64,000 nucleotides of DNA, taken from positions 62,001-126,000 of the forward strand of contig NZ_JAODAB010000006.1 of NCBI RefSeq assembly GCF_025336485.1. Reading direction: 5' to 3'. Below the pieces are notes generated by a model. It made no database searches. It worked only from the letters and a program-made list of their open reading frames with translations, and was not told where the DNA came from. This DNA comes from Pseudomonas citri. Its GTDB lineage: Bacteria > Pseudomonadota > Gammaproteobacteria > Pseudomonadales > Pseudomonadaceae. This document shows, one piece after another, positions 18,494 to 26,535 of the stretch (the stretch's first letter is position 1; each line of letters begins with the position of its first letter). The position numbers and the translations under genes are program-made.

Positions 18494-18952
18494 ATGCTCG
18501 AAAGTTGTCAGAATGCTCAGGAACGCTGGGGTGGAGTGCATCTGCTGATCGACCGCTGGTTGCAGGAGCGTCACGAACTGGTTCGGGCCTATGATGCGCT
18601 TGGCGACAAGCCTGAGGCACTGAGTGAGAGCCGCAAGCCGTTGCAGGAGTTCTGCGGTGTGCTGGTCGACTATGTGTCTGCCGGTCATTTCGAGATCTAC
18701 GAACAACTGACAGGCGAAGCCAAGGCTTTCAACGATAAGCGTGGCCTGGAACTCGCCGAGCAGATCTACCCGCGCATCGACGTCATCACCGAAAAGCTGC
18801 TGGCCTTCAATGATCTGTGCGATGAAGGCAAGTGCGTCGCGGAAAAATTCAAGGAGTTGGGTGGCTTGTTGCACGAGCGTTTCGAACTGGAAGACTGCCT
18901 GATCGAAGTGCTGCACAACGCCCACAAGGAAGACGCTACAGTCCAAGCCTGA
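18494..18952 (+). CDS. algQ: Anti-sigma-70 factor Rsd/AlgQ
   Basis: 152 residues, family-typical. Helical protein binding region 4 of sigma-70, and known as AlgQ for its effect on alginate genes. Seen: the N-terminal [16 protein letters not shown], the conserved [13 protein letters not shown] and the C-terminal [12 protein letters not shown]. An AGGAAG ribosome site precedes ATG 18494. Followed by a strong terminator. The algQ-(FKBP)-algP grouping matches P. aeruginosa. Confidence 0.95.
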   Translation: MLESCQNAQERWGGVHLLIDRWLQERHELVRAYDALGDKPEALSESRKPLQEFCGVLVDYVSAGHFEIYEQLTGEAKAFNDKRGLELAEQIYPRIDVITEKLLAFNDLCDEGKCVAEKFKELGGLLHERFELEDCLIEVLHNAHKEDATVQA

Positions 18953-18964
18953 CGGCCCTGCGGC

Positions 18965-19001
18965 AAAAAAAACGGTGCGCATTTGCGCACCGTTTTTCGT
19001 T
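18965..19001. terminator. Bidirectional rho-independent terminator
   Basis: AACGGTGCGC and GCGCACCGTT form a 10-bp stem with loop ATTT, flanked by A-run and T-run, so it works for algQ (rightward) and the FKBP gene (leftward, stop at 19011). Confidence 0.9.
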
Positions 19002-19010
19002 TGACCAGCG

Positions 19011-19676
19011 TCAGGTCGTGGCGCCCAGCAACTCGATCTCGAACACCAACGGTGTGAACGGCGGGATCACATCAGCGGCCCCTTCGGCACCGTAGGCCTG
19101 GCTCGAAGGAATCACCAGGCGCCACTTCGCACCGACCGGCATTTGCGGCAATGCGCTGCGCCAGCCATCGATCACGCTGTCCAGGTTGAACCACTGCGGC
19201 TGGCCATTGGAATCGAATACGGTGCCATCCGGCAGTCGACCGACATACAACACCTGGACCTTGCCGTGAGGGCCGGCCTTTGCACCTTTGCCAGGCTTGA
19301 GTTCGGTCAGCAGGATCCCGTCCGCCAGTTGCTGGACACCGGGACGGTGCTTTTCTTCGTTGAGAAATTTCTGCTCCGTTTGCAGCGCCGCTTCGACCTC
19401 AGGTGTCGTCGATTGCGCGGTCAGTCGTGCCTGATGCTCGGCCAGGATCTGTTCGATGCGCTCGTCCCTGAGGGCCAGGGGCTTACCCTGATACGCTTGT
19501 TGCAAACCCTCGACCAATACCTGGATCTGGAGGTTGGGCACGTCCTGGCGCAAGCGCTCACCCAGGCTGGCGCCCAAGCTGTAGGCCAGGTCGTGGGCAT
19601 CGCTTGCGCTGGTTTTTTCAACGGCCTGGGTCATGGAGCAAACCATGCACAGGCATAAAAAAAGCTGACGCGACAT
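19011..19676 (-). CDS. FKBP-type peptidyl-prolyl isomerase, periplasmic (Mip/FklB type)
   Basis: 221 residues from the ATG at 19676, preceded by GGAG. A signal peptide covers about residues 1-18 (LFLCLCMVCSMTQA). Then the FKBP N-terminal dimerisation helices (LAYSLGASLGERL, QVLVEGLQQAYQGK) and a C-terminal FKBP domain (VQVLYVGRLPDGTVFDS, AYGAEG, FEIELLG). The in-frame stretch upstream of this ATG lacks any signal or match. Probably helps folding of envelope proteins. Lies between algQ and algP, convergent with algQ. Confidence 0.92.
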   Translation of the reverse strand: MSRQLFLCLCMVCSMTQAVEKTSASDAHDLAYSLGASLGERLRQDVPNLQIQVLVEGLQQAYQGKPLALRDERIEQILAEHQARLTAQSTTPEVEAALQTEQKFLNEEKHRPGVQQLADGILLTELKPGKGAKAGPHGKVQVLYVGRLPDGTVFDSNGQPQWFNLDSVIDGWRSALPQMPVGAKWRLVIPSSQAYGAEGAADVIPPFTPLVFEIELLGATT

Positions 19677-19867
19677 GTGGAGTCTCCGGCCTCGAATCGA
19701 GGAATTATGCCAGTGCCGACATCGATAAAGGTGGATGGCCCTGGCGCTGGTGCAGAAGATTTTTCGTGCCTTGCAACGCAACGTCTTGCGTACTGTCAAC
19801 ATGCCCTAGCGGCGGTTGCAGCAGAGGTCTAGTATGAGCCGCACTCACGTCAGTCAGGAGGTAACCC

Positions 19868-20821
19868 ATGTCGGCCACCAAGAAGCCTGTAAACACTCCG
19901 TTGCACTTGCTCCAACAACTCTCGAGCAGCCTGCTCGATCATCTGGAAAATGCCTGCGCCCAAGCCCTGGCTGATGCTGAAAAACTGCTCGCCAAACTGG
20001 AGAAACAACGCGGCAAAGCGCAAGAAAAACTGCACAAATCACGCACCAAATTGCAAGACGCGGCCGCCGCTGGCAAGGCCAAGGCACAAGCCAAGGCCAA
20101 GGACGTCGTGAAGGAACTCGAAGACCTGCTCGATGCCTTGAAGGATCGTCAATCCGAAACCCGCGCCTACATCCTGCAACTCAAGCGCGATGCCCAGGAA
20201 AGCCTGAAACTGGCGCAAGGCGTGGGTCGCGTCCAAGAGGCAGCGGGCAAGGCCTTGAGTCTTCGCGCCGCCAAGCCCGCCGCTGTATCGGCCAAGAAAG
20301 CCGCGGCTAAACCTGCCGTCGTAAAAACTCCGGCCAAAGCAGCCGCCAAGCCAGCCGCAAAAGCGTCGAGCAAACCTGCAGCCAAACCGGTCGCGGCCAG
20401 TGCTGCAAAACCTGCGGTGAAAAAACCGGCTGTCAAAGCAGCCGCCAAGCCCGTTGCCAAAACGGCGGCCGCCAAACCGGCTGCTTCCAAGCCTGCTGCA
20501 AAAGCGGTCGCCAAGCCTGCGGCTAAAACCGCTGCCGCAAAACCCGCTGCTACCAAGACTGCCGCCGTCAAACCTGCTGCCAAGTCCGTTGCAAAACCTG
20601 CCGCTAAACCGGCTGCGAGCAAAGCGGCTGCCAAGCCTGCGGCAACCAAAACGGCGGCGGCAAAACCCGCTACGGCCAAGCCTGCCGTGAAAGCGGCCGC
20701 CAAGCCGGTCGCGACCAAGACCCCGGCGGCAGCACCTGCTCCAGCGGCCAACACACCGGCGCCGGCATCCAGCCCGTCGGCCGCCGTTGCGCCAAGCGGC
20801 ACCCCTACCAGCGCTTCCTAA
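19868..20821 (+). CDS. algP: Histone H1-like regulatory protein AlgP
   Basis: 317 residues. N-terminal helical, coiled domain (about residues 1-130), then a C-terminal tail of Lys-Pro-Ala-Ala repeats (from about residue 135 to 300) resembling eukaryotic histone H1 tails. In P. aeruginosa AlgP (AlgR3) binds DNA and supports algD transcription. The tail is low-complexity, encoded by imperfect tandem repeats, which makes it prone to length change. An AGGAGG-type site precedes ATG 19868. Its stop overlaps the stop of the convergent gene. Confidence 0.93.
   Translation: MSATKKPVNTPLHLLQQLSSSLLDHLENACAQALADAEKLLAKLEKQRGKAQEKLHKSRTKLQDAAAAGKAKAQAKAKDVVKELEDLLDALKDRQSETRAYILQLKRDAQESLKLAQGVGRVQEAAGKALSLRAAKPAAVSAKKAAAKPAVVKTPAKAAAKPAAKASSKPAAKPVAASAAKPAVKKPAVKAAAKPVAKTAAAKPAASKPAAKAVAKPAAKTAAAKPAATKTAAVKPAAKSVAKPAAKPAASKAAAKPAATKTAAAKPATAKPAVKAAAKPVATKTPAAAPAPAANTPAPASSPSAAVAPSGTPTSAS
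20270..20740 (+). repeat. Imperfect tandem repeat encoding Lys-Pro-Ala-Ala units
   Basis: Within algP, a 12-bp-like unit reading approximately GCC AAA CCT GCC repeats with synonymous drift over about 470 bp. Such tracts recombine and vary in copy number between strains. Confidence 0.8.
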
Positions 20822-21279
20822 ATGCTGGAAATCGCGACGCGCAGCTCATGCAGCGCGTCGTGGTTCGCCGGACCGGTATTCACCGCCAGCCCCGTCAGCC
20901 ATTGCGCTGCCTCCTTGTGCCCGCCAGGCCAGTCCTTTGCCGCAGCCTCCAAGCGCTCCAGCAATTGCCGTTCGGCCTCCAGCTCCAGTTGCTTCACCTG
21001 TTCGCGCAGATGCCTGAGTGGCGCGTCGCCAAGGGCGCGGGTTTTCCATTGGTTGCGCAGCCTGCGCAATGGCTGGACGACCTCTGAATCCCAGGGTGCG
21101 GCCACTTGCCGAAGGTGCTTTAGCCGGTGTTCATCGCAGGCCACGCCGCGTTGCTCCAGCCACAGGCCGCAAAGCAGCAGGCAGACACTCTCGCCGTTCG
21201 CTTGCAAGGCCAGGCAGGCCGGTTCCACGCCAGGCTTGGCATAGAGTTCAAGGGAAAAACGCCACAGGTCAGGGGCCAT
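20818..21279 (-). CDS. TIGR02444 family protein (DUF2390)
   Basis: 153 residues. Opens with DLWRFSLELYAKPGVEPACLAL-type sequence, then LLLCGLWLE and a C-terminal helical half rich in Arg/Leu/Glu. Family proteins are small, cytosolic and uncharacterised. Its stop (TAG at 20818-20820) overlaps the algP stop on the other strand, and its start is 50 bp from the ABC-F gene transcribed the other way. Confidence 0.85.
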   Translation of the reverse strand: MAPDLWRFSLELYAKPGVEPACLALQANGESVCLLLCGLWLEQRGVACDEHRLKHLRQVAAPWDSEVVQPLRRLRNQWKTRALGDAPLRHLREQVKQLELEAERQLLERLEAAAKDWPGGHKEAAQWLTGLAVNTGPANHDALHELRVAISSI

Positions 21280-21329
21280 CGTGCTACTCGCGCCAGTTGC
21301 GAGCGAAGCTGGTAGACTCCGCCGCCATT

Positions 21330-23240
21330 ATGATCCGACTTCAGAACCTGACTTTACAGCGTGGCCCGCAACGTCTGCTAGAAGACGCCGAGCTGACCCT
21401 GCACGCCGGCCACAAAGCCGGCCTCATCGGTGCCAACGGCGCCGGCAAATCCAGCCTGTTCGCCTTGCTGCGCGGCGAGCTGCACCCGGACTCGGGCGAT
21501 TGCTCGCTGCCGGCCGACTGGCGCATCGCCCACATGCGCCAGGAGGTGGACACGCTCGAGCGCCTGGCGGTGGACTATGTGCTCGATGGCGACTTGCGTC
21601 TGCGCCAGGTCCAACGCGACCTGGCTGCAGCCGAGGCGGCCCACGACGGCGCCGCACAAGCCCGCTTGCACGCCGAGCTCGACAGCGCCGATGGCTACAC
21701 CGCCGATGCCCGCGCGCGCAAATTGCTCGCCGGCCTGGGTTTCACCAATGAGCAGATGGACCGTCAGGTCGGCGATTTTTCCGGTGGCTGGCGGATGCGC
21801 CTGAACCTGGCGCAGGCCTTGATGTGCCCTTCGGACTTGTTGCTGCTCGACGAGCCGACCAACCACTTGGACCTCGACGCCATCATCTGGCTCGAAGACT
21901 GGCTCAAGGGTTATCCGGGCACGTTGCTGCTGATCTCCCATGACCGGGATTTCCTCGACGCCGTGGTGGACCACGTGGCGCACGTCGACCAGCGCAAGCT
22001 CACCTTGTACCGCGGCGGCTACAGCGCTTTCGAGCGGGCCCGTGCCGAACGCCTGGCCCAGCAACAGCAGGCCTACGAGAAGCAGCAGGCGCAGCGTGCG
22101 CACATGGAAAGCTACATCGCCCGCTTCAAGGCCCAGGCCACCAAGGCCCGCCAGGCCCAGAGCCGGATCAAGGCGTTGGAGCGGATGGAAGAACTGTCCG
22201 CGGCCCACGTCGATTCGCCGTTTGATTTTGTCTTCCGTGAGTCGACCAAGATCTCCAGCCCGCTGATCGACCTGTCCGACGCGCGCCTGGGCTATGGCGA
22301 CAAAGCCGTGCTGGAAAAGGTCAAGCTGCAATTGACGCCCGGCGCGCGGATCGGCCTGCTGGGCCCCAACGGCGCGGGCAAGTCGACCCTGATCAAGAAT
22401 CTCTCCGGCGAGCTGCAGCCGTTGGCCGGCCGCCTGACCCGTGGCGAGAACACCGTTGTCGGCTACTTCGCCCAACATCAGCTCGATTCCCTGGACGCCA
22501 AGGCCAGCCCGTTGCTGCACCTGCAACGCCTGGCGCCGACCGAGCGCGAGCAGACCCTGCGCGATTTCCTCGGTGGTTTCGATTTCCGTGGGGCGCGCAT
22601 CGACGAGCCGGTGCTGAATTTCTCCGGTGGCGAGAAGGCGCGCCTGGCGCTGGCGCTAATCGCCTGGGGCCGGCCGAACCTGCTGCTGCTCGACGAACCG
22701 ACCAACCACCTGGACCTGGAGATGCGCCTGGCCTTGACCATGGCCTTGCAGGAGTTCAGTGGCGCGGTGCTGGTGGTTTCCCACGACCGGCACCTGCTCA
22801 AGAGCACCACCGATAACTTCTTCCTGGTGGCCGACGGTAAGGTCGAGGAATTCGACGGTGACCTGGAAGACTACGCCCGTTGGCTGGTGGAATATCGCCA
22901 GCGCAACGCGCCAGTCAGCAGCGCACCAGTCAATCCGGACAAGACCGACAAGAAAGCCCAACGCCAGGCCGCCGCGGTCTTGCGTCAGCAGTTGGCACCG
23001 CATAAGCGCGAAGCCGATAAACTCGAAGCCGAACTGAGCAAGCTGCACGAAAAGTTGCAGAAAATCGAAACCAGCCTGGGCGACAGTGGTCTCTACGAGG
23101 CAGCGCGCAAGGATGAGTTGCGCGATCTGCTGGCCGAGCAGGCCAGGCTCAAGGTTCGGGAAGCGGAGCTCGAGGAGGCGTGGATGCAAGCCCTGGAATC
23201 GCTGGAAAACCTGCAAGCGGAGCTGGAGGCGCTGTCCTGA
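21330..23240 (+). CDS. ABC-F family ATPase, YheS-like
   Basis: 636 residues with two ABC domains and no membrane segments. Walker A GANGAGKS at 34-41 and GPNGAGKS near 345; signatures FSGGWRMRL and FSGGEKARL; Walker B LLLLDEPTNHLDL twice. Inter-domain linker about residues 235-300 rich in Arg/Gln/Lys, and a C-terminal coiled coil from about 540. ABC-F proteins act at the ribosome rather than in transport. Start at ATG 21330 before MIRLQNLTL; longer readings include sequence from the divergent spacer. Overlaps the next start (TGATG). Confidence 0.93.
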   Translation: MIRLQNLTLQRGPQRLLEDAELTLHAGHKAGLIGANGAGKSSLFALLRGELHPDSGDCSLPADWRIAHMRQEVDTLERLAVDYVLDGDLRLRQVQRDLAAAEAAHDGAAQARLHAELDSADGYTADARARKLLAGLGFTNEQMDRQVGDFSGGWRMRLNLAQALMCPSDLLLLDEPTNHLDLDAIIWLEDWLKGYPGTLLLISHDRDFLDAVVDHVAHVDQRKLTLYRGGYSAFERARAERLAQQQQAYEKQQAQRAHMESYIARFKAQATKARQAQSRIKALERMEELSAAHVDSPFDFVFRESTKISSPLIDLSDARLGYGDKAVLEKVKLQLTPGARIGLLGPNGAGKSTLIKNLSGELQPLAGRLTRGENTVVGYFAQHQLDSLDAKASPLLHLQRLAPTEREQTLRDFLGGFDFRGARIDEPVLNFSGGEKARLALALIAWGRPNLLLLDEPTNHLDLEMRLALTMALQEFSGAVLVVSHDRHLLKSTTDNFFLVADGKVEEFDGDLEDYARWLVEYRQRNAPVSSAPVNPDKTDKKAQRQAAAVLRQQLAPHKREADKLEAELSKLHEKLQKIETSLGDSGLYEAARKDELRDLLAEQARLKVREAELEEAWMQALESLENLQAELEALS

Positions 23241-23821
23241 TGGAAGCGTTGGCGTTGCCGGTACCGATCATGTGGATCGAGCCGATCTGGCTCGGCGTGC
23301 AAGTGCTGCTGATCCTGCTGATCGGCTATTTCGCCCAGCGTTTCGTGGCGCGGGCCCTCACGGGCCTGGGCGAGCGTTACCCGTTTCCACCGCAATTGGT
23401 GATTATCCTGCGCGGCGTGTTGCGCTGGCTGATCATGGGCAGTGCGGTGCTGGTGGTGCTCGAGCGCCTGGGTGTCTCGGCCACGGTGCTGTGGACCGCT
23501 GTCTCGGGGTTCGTCGCAGTGGCCGCGGTGGCGTTTTTCGCCATCTGGAGCGTGCTCTCCAACCTGCTGTGCGCCGTTCTGATTTATACCGTCGGGCCGT
23601 TTCGCCTGGGTGATGTGGTCGAGTTGGTGGAAGCCACCGACAAGCCGGGCATCAAGGGCAAAGTGGTCGCGATCAACCTGCTCTACACCACGCTGATCGA
23701 GCCCGAGGAACTCGGCACCGGCAGTTCGATGGTGCAAGTGCCCAACAGTCTGTTCTTCCAGCGTTCGGTTCGGCGTTGGCGCGGCAGCGAGACGTTTCCG
23801 GTGGGCGGTTTCGTCGAGTGA
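23240..23821 (+). CDS. MscS-family mechanosensitive channel, short form
   Basis: 193 residues. Three membrane helices in the first 110 residues, then the MscS pore-lining helix region (VSGFVAVAAVAFFAIWSV) and the beta domain segment (GPFRLGDVVELV). It is shorter than E. coli MscS and ends soon after the beta domain (RRWRGSETFPVGGFVE). Start overlaps the ABC-F stop by one base (TGATG), suggesting translational coupling. Likely a small osmotic release channel; gating not predictable. Confidence 0.85.
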   Translation: MEALALPVPIMWIEPIWLGVQVLLILLIGYFAQRFVARALTGLGERYPFPPQLVIILRGVLRWLIMGSAVLVVLERLGVSATVLWTAVSGFVAVAAVAFFAIWSVLSNLLCAVLIYTVGPFRLGDVVELVEATDKPGIKGKVVAINLLYTTLIEPEELGTGSSMVQVPNSLFFQRSVRRWRGSETFPVGGFVE

Positions 23822-23916
23822 CCTCGGTGCCTTCGCATTTCCTGAAAATATCGGTGGTCAGTTGCTCGACGGCGCATTAGCTTATTCGTTTCGACGAATT
23901 CGAGCCGAGGTGTGCG

Positions 23917-24549
23917 ATGTTGCTGGAAACGTGGCTGGCGTTTTTCGCCGCGTGCTGGGTGATCAGCCTTTCGCCGGGCGCCGGTGCGATTGCATCGATG
24001 TCCAGCGGTCTGCGATACGGTTTCTGGCGCGGTTATTGGAATGCCTTGGGCCTGCAATTGGGCCTGGTGCTGCAAATCGTGATTGTCGCGGCCGGCGTGG
24101 GGGCGATCCTCACGGCGTCGGCCACCGCGTTTTATGCGATCAAGTGGTTCGGCGTGGCCTACCTGGTTTACCTGGGTATCAAGCAGTGGCAAGCGATCCC
24201 CGGTGAAATCAGCGACGACGCGGCAGTGCGGCCGATCGGCAAGCCCCTGGCGCTGATATTTCGCGGATTTTTGGTCAACGTCAGCAACCCCAAGGCACTG
24301 GTATTCATGCTGGCGGTGCTGCCGCAGTTCATCGATCCCCATGCTCCCTTGCTCAAGCAGTACCTGATCCTGGGCGTGACCATGATCTGTGTCGACCTGA
24401 TCGTCATGGCCGGCTACACCGGGCTGGCTTCGAAAGTGCTGCGCCTGTTGCGCACGCCGAAACAGCAGCGACGGATGAATCGGACTTTTGCCGGGCTGTT
24501 CATTGGCGCGGCGGGTTTGCTGGCGACGATTCGCAAGGCTGCCGTCTAG
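23917..24549 (+). CDS. LysE/RhtB family amino-acid exporter
   Basis: 210 residues with about six membrane helices. The family signature SPGAGAIASMSSGLRYGF near residues 20-37 and NPKALVFMLAVLPQF near 128-142 are both present. Expected to export homoserine, threonine or related compounds across the inner membrane; substrate unknown. A BIME follows. Confidence 0.9.
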   Translation: MLLETWLAFFAACWVISLSPGAGAIASMSSGLRYGFWRGYWNALGLQLGLVLQIVIVAAGVGAILTASATAFYAIKWFGVAYLVYLGIKQWQAIPGEISDDAAVRPIGKPLALIFRGFLVNVSNPKALVFMLAVLPQFIDPHAPLLKQYLILGVTMICVDLIVMAGYTGLASKVLRLLRTPKQQRRMNRTFAGLFIGAAGLLATIRKAAV

Positions 24550-24574
24550 GCAAGCCACTTGTGGCGGGGCACTT

Positions 24575-24661
24575 TGTGGGAGCAAGGCTTGCCCGCGATA
24601 CAGGCGACTCGATTTCTGAAAGACCTCATCGCCTTCATCGCGGGCAAGCCTTGCTCCCACA
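24575..24661. repeat. BIME of two inverted GGGAGCAAGGCTTGC-type REPs
   Basis: Arms 24575-24599 and 24637-24661 are exact 25-bp inverse complements, with a 37-bp spacer. Sits between the LysE gene and the convergent gene ending at 24696. Confidence 0.9.
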
Positions 24662-24695
24662 GGATCTTCTTGCCACAACGCATTCGTTCAGTGGC

Positions 24696-25439
24696 TCAGC
24701 GCAAGATCACCGGCGCCGTGTCCCGTGGCAGGTTGTTACGCTGCATCGGCTCACGGGGCTCTTCGTAGCTCGGCCCACCGAGCTGTTCGCTCAGTTGTCG
24801 CGCCACGTCCTCACCCAGGGCCTTGGACACATCGCGCACCACCCGTGGACGGTTGAGGCTGATGTGCACGTCCCGGTGGTTCAACAGCTTGGTGTCCTGG
24901 CCTTCGCCCATGGCGGTGAAGGCCGAGGTGACTTCGAAGGTTCTGGTGTTGATCAGGCTGAAGTCCGCCACCAGGGTCAGCCCCAGCACCGCCGAGTAGC
25001 TGTCGGTGTTGGCCAGCTCGTTGATGTCGCGGGTGAAGTCGATGTCCGACACGGTGCCGAACAGCACGTAGTCGGCGCCCTTGAAGTTCCCGGCCTTGAT
25101 GCGCTTGATCACATCAAAGACGTCACCTTTGGAGGACGCGGTGTAAGGTGTGCCCTGCACTAGCTGGAACATCCCGCTGCGCAGGATCTCACCCTTGATG
25201 TCACCGGTGAACTTGCGCAGTTCGCCCTGCTCGATGTAGCTGCTGGTGGCTTCCATCTCGTCGTAGCTCGACGAAGCACTGGCGTTGTAGCCGTTCGCTT
25301 GAAAGTTGCTCTGGGCCGAAACGGTGTGGATGTATTCCTCCACCTGCTGCTGGTACGCCAGATCAGTGACGGCGACTTTCGGGGCCGCCTGCGCGCCGAA
25401 CGCGCAGGCCAGGGCCATGATGCCTATCCATGTGCGCAT
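24696..25439 (-). CDS. LpoB/CsgG-like periplasmic protein
   Basis: 247 residues. Cleavable signal peptide about residues 1-18 (IGIMALACAFGAQA) with no lipobox cysteine. The body has FTGDIKGEILRSGMFQLV, GADYVLFGTVSDIDF and AVLGLTLVADFSLINTRTFEV, the alternating pattern of the CsgG/LpoB alpha-beta fold. The C-terminus has a Pro/Arg-rich tail. Immediately downstream (3 nt) of lpoB, so probably a paralogue or partner of LpoB in the periplasm. Function not known. Confidence 0.8.
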   Translation of the reverse strand: MRTWIGIMALACAFGAQAAPKVAVTDLAYQQQVEEYIHTVSAQSNFQANGYNASASSSYDEMEATSSYIEQGELRKFTGDIKGEILRSGMFQLVQGTPYTASSKGDVFDVIKRIKAGNFKGADYVLFGTVSDIDFTRDINELANTDSYSAVLGLTLVADFSLINTRTFEVTSAFTAMGEGQDTKLLNHRDVHISLNRPRVVRDVSKALGEDVARQLSEQLGGPSYEEPREPMQRNNLPRDTAPVILR

Positions 25440-25442
25440 GGC

Positions 25443-26030
25443 TTAACGCTCCGTGGTCTTGCGGATTTCTTTTTCGTCCATCCACTCGGCCAGGCCGCTT
25501 TCAACGTCGATCAATTGCAGGCTGAACTTATAGAAAACGTCCTTGTAGTCGCTGCTGCGCTTGACGATCGAGCTGATGGAACCCTCGAGACGGTACTTGG
25601 CGGCGATCATGTTGCCGGTCTTGGCCACGGTGCTCTTCTTGTACAGACCGCTCTGGTTCTGCAGCTTGAGCTGGTCGACCTGGCTGTCCATCGCGTTGTT
25701 GTCGCTGGCGAAACGGGCCGCGCCGGTTTTCATCAGCTGGGTCTTGATGCTGGTGGTGATCTCGCGGGTGTCGATGTATTCGCTGGTCTTGTTTTTCACG
25801 TCGTAGACCTGGACCACCGGACGGCCTTGCAGGATGCCGGACTGGGCCAGGGAGCGGGTCATGGACTCGGCGATCATTTGCAGGTCGGTGGAGCCGAATT
25901 CATTGGTCACGGTTTCCACGGCCTTGGTGTCGCCGTAGCTGATGTTCTTGTTGCCCAGCACCGGAGAGTTGTTGGCACAGCCGCTGACCAACAGGGCGGC
26001 GAGGGCGAGGGAGGTAATGCGTAGAAACAT
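25443..26030 (-). CDS. lpoB: Penicillin-binding protein activator LpoB
   Basis: 195 residues from the ATG at 26030; an upstream in-frame ATG would displace the signal. Lipoprotein signal with lipobox LLVSGC (Cys17). Then NKNISYGDTKAVE, TREITTSIKTQL, YRLEGSISSIV and FYKFSLQLIDVESG, matching LpoB. LpoB is an outer-membrane lipoprotein that activates PBP1b. Ends in a short cationic tail. Lies in the same cluster with ycfL as in enterobacteria. Confidence 0.88.
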   Translation of the reverse strand: MFLRITSLALAALLVSGCANNSPVLGNKNISYGDTKAVETVTNEFGSTDLQMIAESMTRSLAQSGILQGRPVVQVYDVKNKTSEYIDTREITTSIKTQLMKTGAARFASDNNAMDSQVDQLKLQNQSGLYKKSTVAKTGNMIAAKYRLEGSISSIVKRSSDYKDVFYKFSLQLIDVESGLAEWMDEKEIRKTTER

Positions 26031-26065
26031 GTGGGGGCTCTCGAATTGCTGCATAAGGGTTGTGT

Positions 26066-26104
26066 GGTGAAGGGTGGGAGCAAGCTTTACTTCCACCCTT
26101 CACC
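26066..26104. repeat. 12-bp perfect inverted repeat between ycfL-like gene and lpoB
   Basis: GGTGAAGGGTGG (26066-26077) and CCACCCTTCACC (26093-26104) with a 15-bp spacer. It falls in the 114-bp gap of an otherwise compact operon. Could be a processing or attenuation hairpin; no T tract on the leftward strand. Confidence 0.6.
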
Positions 26105-26144
26105 AAAGGCTTTCAGGCCAAAGGCTTGCTGATCGGGATCCGGC

Positions 26145-26516
26145 TCAGGGCGTATTGATTTCCAAACGGAAATCCACGGCCTTGGGCGTCGGTGCGATGG
26201 CCGGCAGGAAGCTGGTCTGCTCGCCGTACAGCGTCAGGCTTTTCCAGGTTTCCGGTTCGGCGATCGGAAAACCTTCCGGCCCCAGCCAGGCGAAGCGGTA
26301 ATACATCGTCTTGTTGTTGTAGCTGGTGTTGCTCAGCTGCACGTTGACGGTCAGGTAGCCGTTCTCCCGGGCCACGCGCATGGCACCGACCACGATATTT
26401 TTGGTTTTGCCCATCGCCACCACCTTGCTGGCGGCGCTGCCCGGTTCCGGAGGTGGCGGGGTGGCGCAACCGGCCAGCAAGGCCAGGGCGCCGACGGCGA
26501 TCAGTTTTAAACGCAT
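26145..26516 (-). CDS. YcfL family lipoprotein (DUF1425)
   Basis: 123 residues. Signal with lipobox LALLAGC (Cys17), then the family beta-sandwich with NGYLTVNVQLSNTS and YYRFAWLGPEGF. E. coli ycfL is next to lpoB too. The role is unknown. Starts 19 nt after the COG3014 gene stop; followed by a hairpin and lpoB. Confidence 0.88.
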   Translation of the reverse strand: MRLKLIAVGALALLAGCATPPPPEPGSAASKVVAMGKTKNIVVGAMRVARENGYLTVNVQLSNTSYNNKTMYYRFAWLGPEGFPIAEPETWKSLTLYGEQTSFLPAIAPTPKAVDFRLEINTP

Positions 26517-26535
26517 ACGGGCAAAGACTCCGTTC

